Source: CAYVQE01 sp964633205
GTDB lineage: Bacteria; Myxococcota; B64-G9
Assembly (NCBI GenBank): GCA_964633205.1
Contig: CAZWFN010000115.1
Span: forward strand, 1 to 20,959
Reading direction: 5' to 3'
Length of the DNA stretch: 20,959 nucleotides
Shown here: piece after piece, positions 16,701 to 20,959 of the stretch
How the letters are laid out: every line of letters begins with the position of its first letter
Position numbering within the stretch: position 1 is the first letter of the stretch
Notes under the pieces: generated by a model
Told to the model about the DNA's origin: nothing
Seen by the model: the letters and a program-made list of their open reading frames with translations, nothing else
Database searches by the model: none
Translations under genes and position numbers: made by a program

Positions 16701-17201
16701 GGCAGCACCTCGGGCCAGGGGCGCGTCGCCAACGTGTTCGCGGGCAGCGAGCCCCCCGCAGGTGCCCTGGACGACGCCCTTTCGGACATGGACGGCGCTG
16801 TCGTGGGCCGGGTCGGCGTGGGCGGGCTGGGCACGGCGGGCAGCGGCAAGAAATCCGCCGCGGGCGGCGGGAAGGCGGGCGTCAAACAGGGCAAGCCGGT
16901 GGTCATGGGCTCCATGTCCAAGGAGATCATCCTCCGCGTCATCCGCAAGCACCGCAACCAGGTGCGCTACTGCTACGAGAAGCAGCTGGCGGCCGAGCCG
17001 AAGCTGTCCGGCGAGGCGACGCTCAAGTTCGCCATCGCGCCGACCGGCAAGGTGCAGACGGCCGTGATCCAGTCCAGCAGCGTCGGCAACGCGTCTTTGG
17101 AGAAGTGCGTGTTGGCGGCGGTGCGCCGCATGAAGTTCCCATCCACCGGCGGCGGCATCGTCGTCGTCAGCTTTCCCTTCATCTTCCGCACCGCCGACTG
17201 A
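13767..17201 (+). CDS. Large lipoprotein with ExbD-like segments and AgmX/PglI C-terminal domain
   Basis: Predicted 1144-aa lipoprotein with a canonical lipobox (LLAGC, Cys21). Residues 35-730 are a large alpha/beta region I do not recognise. At about 737-800, ALAIDAQTPWSRVHPALAAL...GVADVGLLV resembles the periplasmic part of ExbD/TolR proteins. A second such segment follows at about 842-924 (LLVSVEPERVRLL..., LQLKLFIAPATPFAAVARVL). A Gly-rich linker starting GLLKLLGSTSG (about 975-1045) leads into the AgmX/PglI C-terminal domain (about 1048-1144: KEIILRVIRKHRNQVRYCYEK, LSGEATLKFAI, then VRRMKFPSTGGG). This domain has a TonB-like fold with two conserved cysteines (CYEK and EKCV). GAGGAGG at 13754-13760, 6 nt before the ATG, fixes the start. 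Known AgmX relatives act in myxobacterial gliding; an envelope energy-transduction or motility role here is inference. Confidence 0.88.
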   Translation: MHGKWQYWALAAICLPLLAGCTKRGPDPATLKMLRGAGDGACLTAVLRPERWDEATATLAPLLAGVEHPALQAVLAAADPYAAFRVLVQHAAPQAKLPAALAAWDQRRPLVAALFIPQLNDLVLAARSVLPLTFERIRDQGVPPLRHRVLIPATDSRALAESLLAVFEAADFETPAAALKLAEGPERHLLIGPGGLVALALVAEPDWVRVELAYQGHPCGPDTEARLARYAEMLAAPPAPQDRFDSPAWRLAAAGGHLAALHVRPWKLRDLASHIGAGHLVRAVLMAGAAHQQMLLARGLAEVANASLLMSPEGAEIEDLAVAWDLDGGLRALVAASLSEHGWQVWRAGLKAGRLPPMPAAEKALAWMWSRADLNTLLSSAGSLPALAQAREPDDALRAIQQCGFFCPLHLMLRAPLGTGRTALDFVPVDLSNKLPRGLSLTLLDLHPGEPSRPVSAAVAALMRPGFNTQPLRAALGELEREVLHGARFDLRTGARGRDELVSLTLGVDADEAFASSPDAEDDVLGAGRIDLQRLIAATGLQPKIAAQAPPAAAALKRLGSWRWRSRLVERALVGESLLELDPQREPAAWTDSDALATAEWHNGAPAPELSRGQRCLRRVTRGMIQAFGALAAVAPEQRELMLAQAVEEVQGDLACAAGQVDTRQRAERTREVMALFLADRLTAAFHRQAALEVLDRTCQQGHPRACQRAEQVRATSRVELARAQAPCSRAAGWGQPVVRIAAASTAEDLTERLKRSAGSAPALAIDAQTPWSRVHPALAALADAGVADVGLLVDTEHSAPGVLTLRQAGVEPRRGRASAPDIPNRFERLRIEPERDRKPHPLLVSVEPERVRLLAEGWVVELPQLPECKPGEMCSDLERLAELLQQLDADYGESLQLKLFIAPATPFAAVARVLGTLLCSEKRRGYGSVPMRPVELLSAEAAEAFEQAPAAAPETDQGRDEKKAADADKRTGLLKLLGSTSGQGRVANVFAGSEPPAGALDDALSDMDGAVVGRVGVGGLGTAGSGKKSAAGGGKAGVKQGKPVVMGSMSKEIILRVIRKHRNQVRYCYEKQLAAEPKLSGEATLKFAIAPTGKVQTAVIQSSSVGNASLEKCVLAAVRRMKFPSTGGGIVVVSFPFIFRTAD

Positions 17202-17225
17202 ACCGAACGCTCCGAGCCGCCGACA

Positions 17226-17254
17226 TTGATCCGGAGCCGCGCGGCCGGTATGCT
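17226..17254 (+). promoter_or_regulatory. Promoter of the DAC gene, predicting a leaderless mRNA
   Basis: TTGATC (17226-17231, four of six), a 17-bp spacer and TATGCT (17249-17254, four of six). The -10 box ends 8 nt before the A of the ATG at 17263, so transcription should start at or within a base or two of the start codon. This fits the absence of a Shine-Dalgarno sequence. Confidence 0.45.
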
Positions 17255-17262
17255 GCCTGGCC

Positions 17263-18324
17263 ATGGCGACCAAGAAAGAAGAAGCCAAGGCCAAGCGCGA
17301 CGATGCCACCAAGACCAAGCGCGAGGATGCGCTCAAGGCCAAGCGCGAGGATGTGCCCAAGACCAAGCGCGAGGATGCGCCCAAGGCCAAACGGGCCGCG
17401 CCCAGGGCCGAGCCGCCCGAGGTGCGCGACAAGACCAGCGTGCCGCGCCAGGAGATCACCCGCGTGTTTCTCAAAGAAGCGCTGGCCGTGGCCCGGCGGC
17501 TCAATGTCGATCGCCTGCTCTACATCTGCGCCGAAGAATCACCGCTGGAGCCGCTGACCGGGCGCAACATCAAGAAGAAGGCCATCGTGGCCAGCGGCTC
17601 GGACAAGGTGGCCGTGCAGGCCGAGGAGCTGGGCCTGGTCCACGAGTTCATCCCGGCCTACTCCTTCGACCGCTTCGAGAAGGTCAAGGTGGCGCTGGCC
17701 AACTGCACCAGCTCGGGCAAGGCCACCGACGGCATGCTGGTGCTGTGCCTGGTCGGGGCCCACAAGGCGCCCCACATCGACACCTGCCTGGTGACCCGGG
17801 TGGGCGAGCACTCCGAGGAGCAGGCGGCGCTGTCGAGCCTGGTGGCCGACAGCCCGCTGTCGGCCTCGGTGCTGGATGCGGTGCTCAACATCTCGCTCAG
17901 CCTGGGCTTCGAGGGCATAGAGGGGGATCCGGTGGGCACCATCTTCGTCGTCGGCGACTCCACCGCGGTGATGGAAAAGTCCAAGCAGCTCACCCTCAAC
18001 CCCTTTCAGGGCTACTCCGAGGAAGAGCGCAACGTGCTCGACCCGGCCATACGCGACGCCGTCAAGAATTTCTGCCTGCTCGACGGTGCCATCATCATCC
18101 GCGAGGACGGCGTGCTGCTGGCCGCCGGCCGCTACCTGCGCCCGCCCGAAGACCTGGAGCTGGAGCTGCCGCTGGGGCTGGGCACCCGCAACGCCTCGGC
18201 CATGGCCATCACCCAGGTCACCCAGGCGCTGTCGTTCGTGATCAGCAAGACCACCGGAACGGTGCGCATCTACAAGAATGGCAAGCTGGCGGTGGAACTC
18301 AAGCAGCCCCGCCGCCGCTCCTGA
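17263..18324 (+). CDS. DisA_N/DAC-family protein with PK_C-like N-terminal domain
   Basis: Predicted 353-aa soluble protein. Proteins with this DAC domain make c-di-AMP from two ATP. Residues 10-44 are a charged Lys/Arg/Glu/Asp tandem repeat. A pyruvate-kinase-C-terminal-like domain (about 63-185: RVFLKEALAVARRLNVDRLLYI, TRVGEHSEE) precedes the DAC domain (about 190-350). This order resembles the CdaZ/DacZ class best known from archaea. The DGA motif is intact (Asp274-Gly275-Ala276 in LLDGAIIIREDGVLLAAGRYL). The RHR motif, expected after GT in GTRHR, reads Arg309-Asn310-Ala311 (GTRNASA), so catalysis cannot be assumed; it may be a divergent active clade or a nucleotide-binding relative. There is no clear RBS; a promoter just upstream suggests a leaderless transcript. 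It is convergent with the HesB-like gene, 26 nt away. Confidence 0.88.
   Translation: MATKKEEAKAKRDDATKTKREDALKAKREDVPKTKREDAPKAKRAAPRAEPPEVRDKTSVPRQEITRVFLKEALAVARRLNVDRLLYICAEESPLEPLTGRNIKKKAIVASGSDKVAVQAEELGLVHEFIPAYSFDRFEKVKVALANCTSSGKATDGMLVLCLVGAHKAPHIDTCLVTRVGEHSEEQAALSSLVADSPLSASVLDAVLNISLSLGFEGIEGDPVGTIFVVGDSTAVMEKSKQLTLNPFQGYSEEERNVLDPAIRDAVKNFCLLDGAIIIREDGVLLAAGRYLRPPEDLELELPLGLGTRNASAMAITQVTQALSFVISKTTGTVRIYKNGKLAVELKQPRRRS
17290..17394 (+). repeat. 24-bp tandem repeat encoding a charged N-terminal extension
   Basis: Four full 24-bp units and a partial fifth encode AKRDDATK, TKREDALK, AKREDVPK, TKREDAPK and AKR. Units alternate Ala/Thr at position 1, and the DNA copies are nearly identical (the core AAGCGCGAGGATG recurs three times), so expansion is recent. 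The segment is likely a basic helical or disordered tail able to touch nucleic acid or membrane. Confidence 0.8.
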
Positions 18325-18350
18325 TCGACTCCGTGTTTTTCAGCGGCGGC
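18311..18350. terminator. Inverted repeat between convergent genes
   Basis: The 9-bp arms GCCGCCGCT (18311-18319) and AGCGGCGGC (18342-18350) enclose 22 nt that contain the DAC stop codon and a T5 run. The right arm abuts the HesB-like stop codon. It is not a classical intrinsic terminator because the T-run is in the loop, but its position between two converging genes suggests a shared 3' end structure. Confidence 0.3.
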
Positions 18351-18665
18351 TCAGCAGCCGCTGCAGCTGCCGCCAGCTCCCTTGGACAGGGGATTTTTGG
18401 GCTCGATTTGATAACCGCCGAAGAATCCCCGTTGGATGAAGTCGACGCACACGCCGCCGGTCTGCTCCAGCAGCTGCTTGTCGATCACGAAGTTCAACCC
18501 ATCGAACTCGTACTGCTCGTCGCTGTCCTTTGGCTCATCCAGAGCCAATGCCAAGGTGGGACCGCCTCACCCATAGGACTGGTAGACCCGAAACGAGCCC
18601 TCCAGCTTCTGCTTGTCGATGAACTCCTTGAGCTTCTCAAGGGCTGCCGCTTTGACTTGCAACAT
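18351..18665 (-). CDS. HesB/IscA-like selenoprotein (in-frame TGA read as Sec)
   Basis: Predicted 104-aa Fe-S-cluster A-type carrier-like protein. The reading frame is open from ATG 18665 (GGGAG 5 nt upstream) to a TGA at 18567-18569 and continues in the same frame to the true stop at 18351. Both halves match the HesB family: MLQVKAAALEKLKEFIDK...FRVYQSYG before the TGA, and GGPTLALALDEPKDSD, then FVIDKQLLEQTGGVCVDF and C-terminal GGSCSGC, after it. The TGA is codon 33, where the family has its first cluster-ligand cysteine before Gly-Gly-Pro, so selenocysteine (Sec33) is the natural reading; Cys101 and Cys104 would be the other ligands. A SECIS-like hairpin lies at 18530-18548. HesB-like selenoproteins are a known family. 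It has its own promoter and is convergent with the DAC gene. A sequencing error or a pseudogene is the alternative. Confidence 0.87.
18530..18548 (-). promoter_or_regulatory. Bacterial SECIS-like hairpin
   Basis: On the mRNA (minus strand), UUGGCUC pairs perfectly with GAGCCAA around the 5-nt loop UGGAU. The apical loop starts 25 nt after the in-frame UGA, inside the usual 16-37 nt window, and has G at its second position, as the bacterial SECIS consensus requires. A bulged lower stem (CCU with AGG) may extend it. It lies wholly inside coding sequence, as bacterial SECIS elements do, and would bind SelB. Confidence 0.75.
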
Positions 18666-18716
18666 GTTCGCTCCCGCTTCGACTGAGTTGCTGCCCCCCG
18701 ATTGCCTCTCATAAAC

Positions 18717-18745
18717 AAGATAGACATCATCCCGTTGATCGTCAA
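18717..18745 (-). promoter_or_regulatory. Sigma70-type promoter of the HesB-like selenoprotein gene
   Basis: Read on the minus strand: TTGACG (18745-18740, five of six), a 17-bp spacer and TATCTT (18722-18717, four of six). The start point would be near 18710, about 45 nt before the ATG. It lies in the 155-bp gap after the Cys-rich lipoprotein gene, so the selenoprotein gene is probably transcribed independently. Nothing else recognisable was seen in that gap. Confidence 0.5.
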
Positions 18746-18820
18746 TGCCGGTCATCCTCGGAATCGACGAGCAGTCGATTTCCAGATCGGTATGGCGCCG
18801 GCGGTCGAACCAGCAGTGGC

Positions 18821-20278
18821 TCATGGGCAATCGCGCTGCGGATCGATCTTGCACTCCCAGCGCGGGGCACAGGCCCGTTGGACGAGCAGCTCGGGCTCGT
18901 CGGGGCTGTTCTCGCACACCGCGTACCAGCCCTCGCGTTCCCAGTCACCCACGTGCAGGCACTCGGCTTGGCATTCGGCGCACTGGCCCATCTGGATCGG
19001 CGCCTGGGTGCAAGGATCGACCCAGCCGCTGTAGCCGCCCCCCTCGGAGACGCAGACCGGGGCACAGGAGTCCTCCTTGCACAAACACCAGGGCACCTGG
19101 CTGCCGTCGGGGCAGCGATACCACACGTCATCGCCGGCCGGACAACCGTTCGGGCAGTCTTGGGGGCAGTTGAACTGGGTCTCGTGCGGATCGCAGACGC
19201 CGTCCGCACAGTCGATGCAGAACTCCAACCCGGCCGGACAGCCGTAGCCGGGCAGGCAGTCGTCCTCCGGCACCAGGCCCGGGCAGCACTCGAGCTGCAT
19301 GGTGCGCGGCAGCCCCTCGGGAACGCAGTCCAGATCGCAGTCGAGCGGACAGCTCTCGAACGATTCGCCGGCCTCGGTGTCACAAGCGCCGTCCCCGCAG
19401 GCCTCGGGATCGCAGCGTTCGACGCACTCGCCCTCGCGGCAATCCCAGTCGCCGAAGCACTCGGCCGCCCAGGGCCGGCCGATGCAGTCGGCATCGTCGG
19501 CGCACTGGCCCCCATCGCAGACCGCCTGGCATTGGCCGCCCTCGCACACCCAGTGGCCCTCGCAGTCGATGGGCCAGCCCAGGTGCTCGCAGTCGTCGGC
19601 CGTCTCGCAGCTGAAATCACAGTCCACCGGACAGGAATCGGCGGTCTCGCCCTGCCCCTCGTCACAGATTCCATCGCCGCAGCTTTCTTCGTCGCAGACC
19701 TCCTGGCACTGCCCTTGCCGGCACTCCCAGTGGCCGAGACAGCGCAACTCCCAGGGCAGGTCCAGGCAGTCGTGGACGGACTGGCAGTCGGCGCCGGCGC
19801 ATTCGGGGATGCAGTCGCCGTCGACGCACTCCCAGTGGCCGCCGTGCTCGCACGGCAACGCATCGGTGCAATCGGCCGCGGTATCACAAGCCGGCCAGCA
19901 CTCCGCCTGGCAGCTGCCGTCGACGCAGCGCCACTCGCCGGCCCCGCTGCAGGGCAGCTGCCCGCTGCAGTCGGCGTCGACGGAGCACTCGGCCTGGTCG
20001 CAGACCGCCTGGCAAGCGCCGTCGACGCATTCCCAGTGGCCCTGGCAGTCCAATGGCCAGCTCAGCTGCTCGCAGTCGCCGGCCGCGGTGCACTCACCGG
20101 TGCACAGCGATTCGCACTGGCCGTCGATGCAGGCCCAGCTGCAGCCGGGATCCAGCTCGCCCGTGCAATCGCTGGCCGCCCGGCAGCCGCCGGAGCCGAC
20201 ATCCGAGCTGCTGCAGCCGGCCAGCAGCCCGAACAGCAACGCCAGCCCCACCATCGTCGCCCGGCTCATCGCTCTCAT
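18821..20278 (-). CDS. Cys-repeat lipoprotein with seven W-containing units
   Basis: Predicted 485-aa lipoprotein with a canonical lipobox (LLAGC, Cys22). Residues 32-289 hold seven copies of a 28-35-residue unit, C....DC........C.G.W.C..G.C...C (for example GHWECVDG.C). Two interleaved copies of a shorter unit, CGDG.CD......ES/DSCP.DC, occur at 196-220 and 290-314, and a third variant, CADGVCDP...NCPQDC, occurs further on. The C-terminal 170 residues remain Cys-rich but irregular. Start ATG 20278 is supported by GGGAGG 7 nt upstream. It is similar in style, but not in unit sequence, to the Cys-rich proteins at 2777-9358. No enzymatic motif is visible; a disulfide-rich surface or binding role is likely. 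Confidence 0.86.
   Translation of the reverse strand: MRAMSRATMVGLALLFGLLAGCSSSDVGSGGCRAASDCTGELDPGCSWACIDGQCESLCTGECTAAGDCEQLSWPLDCQGHWECVDGACQAVCDQAECSVDADCSGQLPCSGAGEWRCVDGSCQAECWPACDTAADCTDALPCEHGGHWECVDGDCIPECAGADCQSVHDCLDLPWELRCLGHWECRQGQCQEVCDEESCGDGICDEGQGETADSCPVDCDFSCETADDCEHLGWPIDCEGHWVCEGGQCQAVCDGGQCADDADCIGRPWAAECFGDWDCREGECVERCDPEACGDGACDTEAGESFESCPLDCDLDCVPEGLPRTMQLECCPGLVPEDDCLPGYGCPAGLEFCIDCADGVCDPHETQFNCPQDCPNGCPAGDDVWYRCPDGSQVPWCLCKEDSCAPVCVSEGGGYSGWVDPCTQAPIQMGQCAECQAECLHVGDWEREGWYAVCENSPDEPELLVQRACAPRWECKIDPQRDCP
19412..20185 (-). repeat. Array of Cys/Trp repeat units
   Basis: This is the coding region for residues 32-289. Five 28-35-residue Cys/Trp units, one CGDG unit and two more Cys/Trp units lie head to tail, followed by a second CGDG unit just outside. 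The order suggests that a block of Cys/Trp units plus CGDG was itself duplicated. Confidence 0.65.
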
Positions 20279-20318
20279 CGCAGGCCTCCCATCGAATGGA
20301 AAATCCACCATTACCAAT

Positions 20319-20348
20319 ACTCTAAGACATAAGCGGCATCAGGATCAA
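20319..20348 (-). promoter_or_regulatory. Possible promoter of the Cys-repeat lipoprotein gene
   Basis: Read on the minus strand: TTGATC (20348-20343), an 18-bp spacer and TAGAGT (20324-20319), each four of six to consensus, in a locally AT-rich stretch. The leader would be about 35 nt. Moderate match only. The rest of 20279-20412 shows no gene or clear terminator. Confidence 0.3.
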
Positions 20349-20412
20349 CGAGACGCTGCCAGGGGGCGGCTGCGCAGGGCTGGCTGGGCCTCACCGCAAC
20401 GGCCGTCCGGGC

Positions 20413-20751
20413 TCAGAACAGCCAGTGCAGCAAAACCACCAGCCCGGTGACCAGGCCGAGCACCACCATCACGGCCAGCTCCTTGAACACGATCAGCGCC
20501 AGCAGGTGGCGCCGGCGCAGCACCGGCAGCAGCCAGCGGCCGTAGCAATAGGCCAGCAGGAACATGGCCAGCGCCGCTGCGCCGGCCAGCGGCAGCACCC
20601 CGTGGCCGCGCTCGCCCAGCAACAGCAGCGCCACCAGCACGGCCTGGGTGATGACGTTGAACACCACCATGATGTCCAGCACCCGGCGGCTGAAAGCGCT
20701 GGCCATGGGCAGCTGCTCGGCTCCCGGCGGCAGGCGTGACATCCAACTCAT
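20413..20751 (-). CDS. Small three-helix membrane protein
   Basis: Predicted 112-aa integral membrane protein of unknown function. Three hydrophobic segments lie at about 25-45, 53-77 and 88-111, joined by short loops; the basic loop YGRWLLPVLRRRH before the third helix suggests that loop is cytoplasmic. ATG 20751 is chosen because GGAG lies 6 nt upstream; a GTG at 20787 would add 12 residues. No family was recognised. It precedes the Cys-repeat lipoprotein gene on the same strand with a 134-bp gap, so a shared transcript is possible but not clear. Confidence 0.68.
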   Translation of the reverse strand: MSWMSRLPPGAEQLPMASAFSRRVLDIMVVFNVITQAVLVALLLLGERGHGVLPLAGAAALAMFLLAYCYGRWLLPVLRRRHLLALIVFKELAVMVVLGLVTGLVVLLHWLF

Positions 20752-20887
20752 CCCACGCTCCCATTCCCGGCGCGGCCCGAGGACCACACCTGGGGCACCT
20801 TAGCATCCGGCACCGGCGGGCCACAATCGACCCGAGCGATCCGCGCTGTAGAGGTTTCTGATTGAGCTGAGCGGCCGGCCAACGGTC

Positions 20888-20936
20888 ACCTCCCCCGCGC
20901 GGCGCGCGCGGGGGAGGTCGAGCCGCCGAAGGCGGC
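20888..20936. repeat. REP-like palindromic element at the window edge
   Basis: A 13-bp perfect stem (20888-20900 with 20906-20918, C-rich arm then G-rich arm) has a 5-nt loop. It is followed at once by a second hairpin, GCCGCC-GAA-GGCGGC (20922-20936), and a G-rich tail that runs to the window end. Paired palindromes of this make-up in intergenic DNA resemble dispersed REP-type elements of GC-rich bacteria. With only one copy in view, dispersal is unproven. The rest of 20752-20887 shows nothing recognisable. Confidence 0.5.
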
Positions 20937-20959
20937 GAGGGTGGGGGTCCGGGCCGCTG

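Noticed and set aside
13701..17504. A 1267-codon open frame on the minus strand opposite the AgmX/PglI lipoprotein
   Set aside because: It has low-complexity Gln/Gly/Ala/Arg composition, no RBS-supported start and spans two convincing plus-strand genes.
18351..18353. Reading the final TGA of the HesB-like gene as a second selenocysteine
   Set aside because: The protein already ends in the expected Cys-Ser-Gly-Cys motif. Read-through would run into the DAC gene, and no suitable hairpin with a G-bearing loop was seen after it.
18567..18569. Treating the HesB-like gene as a pseudogene broken by a nonsense mutation
   Set aside because: Both halves are intact, the TGA replaces exactly the ligand cysteine, and a correctly spaced hairpin follows. 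Sequencing error cannot be fully excluded without reads.
17226..18686. A 486-codon plus-strand frame overlapping the DAC gene
   Set aside because: Out-of-frame shadow rich in Gly/Arg/Ala. The DAC and HesB-like frames account for the region.
20345..20824. A 159-codon minus-strand frame overlapping the small membrane protein
   Set aside because: The alternative frame is Arg/Ala/Gly-rich with no hydrophobic pattern. The chosen frame has three clean membrane helices and an RBS.
1..20959. tRNA, rRNA, CRISPR, insertion sequence or prophage
   Set aside because: Nothing with the sequence or structure of these was seen on reading; no covariance or profile search could be run.

Overview
The window is about 21 kb of very GC-rich bacterial DNA, tightly packed with genes. 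Its content points to a deltaproteobacterial-grade, Myxococcota/Bradymonadota-like organism. The signs are many secreted lipoproteins rich in Cys-x-x-x-x-Asp-Cys repeats, Asp/Gly/Ala linkers behind lipoboxes, stacked IPT/TIG domains, and an AgmX/PglI C-terminal domain of the kind known from myxobacteria. This assignment is inferred from protein architecture, not from a marker gene. No rRNA, tRNA, CRISPR array, transposase or phage gene was seen.

Region 1 (about 60-12682, + strand) looks like one long operon. A good sigma70-type promoter (68-97) precedes eight cell-envelope genes separated by overlaps or gaps of about 20 nt or less, apart from one 31-nt gap. In order they encode a vWA lipoprotein; an ASH/HYDIN + PKD lipoprotein; a Cys-repeat + pre-peptidase C-terminal (PPC) protein; a lipoprotein with six IPT/TIG domains; two tandem paralogous lipoproteins that share all 46 extracytoplasmic cysteines; an exported HEAT-repeat protein with no canonical start codon; and a two-helix HAMP membrane protein. 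A YgiQ-family radical SAM protein follows 18 nt later. The set reads as an uncharacterised surface adhesion/sensing assembly with a membrane signalling component at its end. That role is inference.

Region 2 (12704-17201) holds a divergent pair. On the minus strand is an ankyrin-repeat lipoprotein with its own promoter. On the plus strand is a 1144-aa lipoprotein that carries two ExbD-like periplasmic segments and ends in an AgmX/PglI (TonB-like) domain.

Region 3 (17226-18665) contains a DisA_N/DAC-family protein. It has a pyruvate-kinase-C-like N-terminal domain, a charged 8-residue tandem repeat, an altered RHR motif and probably a leaderless mRNA. Convergent to it is the most notable item in the window: a HesB/IscA-like gene (18351-18665, minus) interrupted by an in-frame TGA exactly where the family has its first metal-binding cysteine. 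A perfect 7-bp hairpin with G in its apical loop starts 18 nt after the TGA and puts its loop 25 nt after it, as expected of a bacterial SECIS. I read the gene as a selenoprotein that ordinary gene calling would split or miss.

Region 4 (18821-20959, minus) has another Cys-repeat lipoprotein with seven copies of one unit, a small three-helix membrane protein, and a palindromic REP-like element at the right edge.
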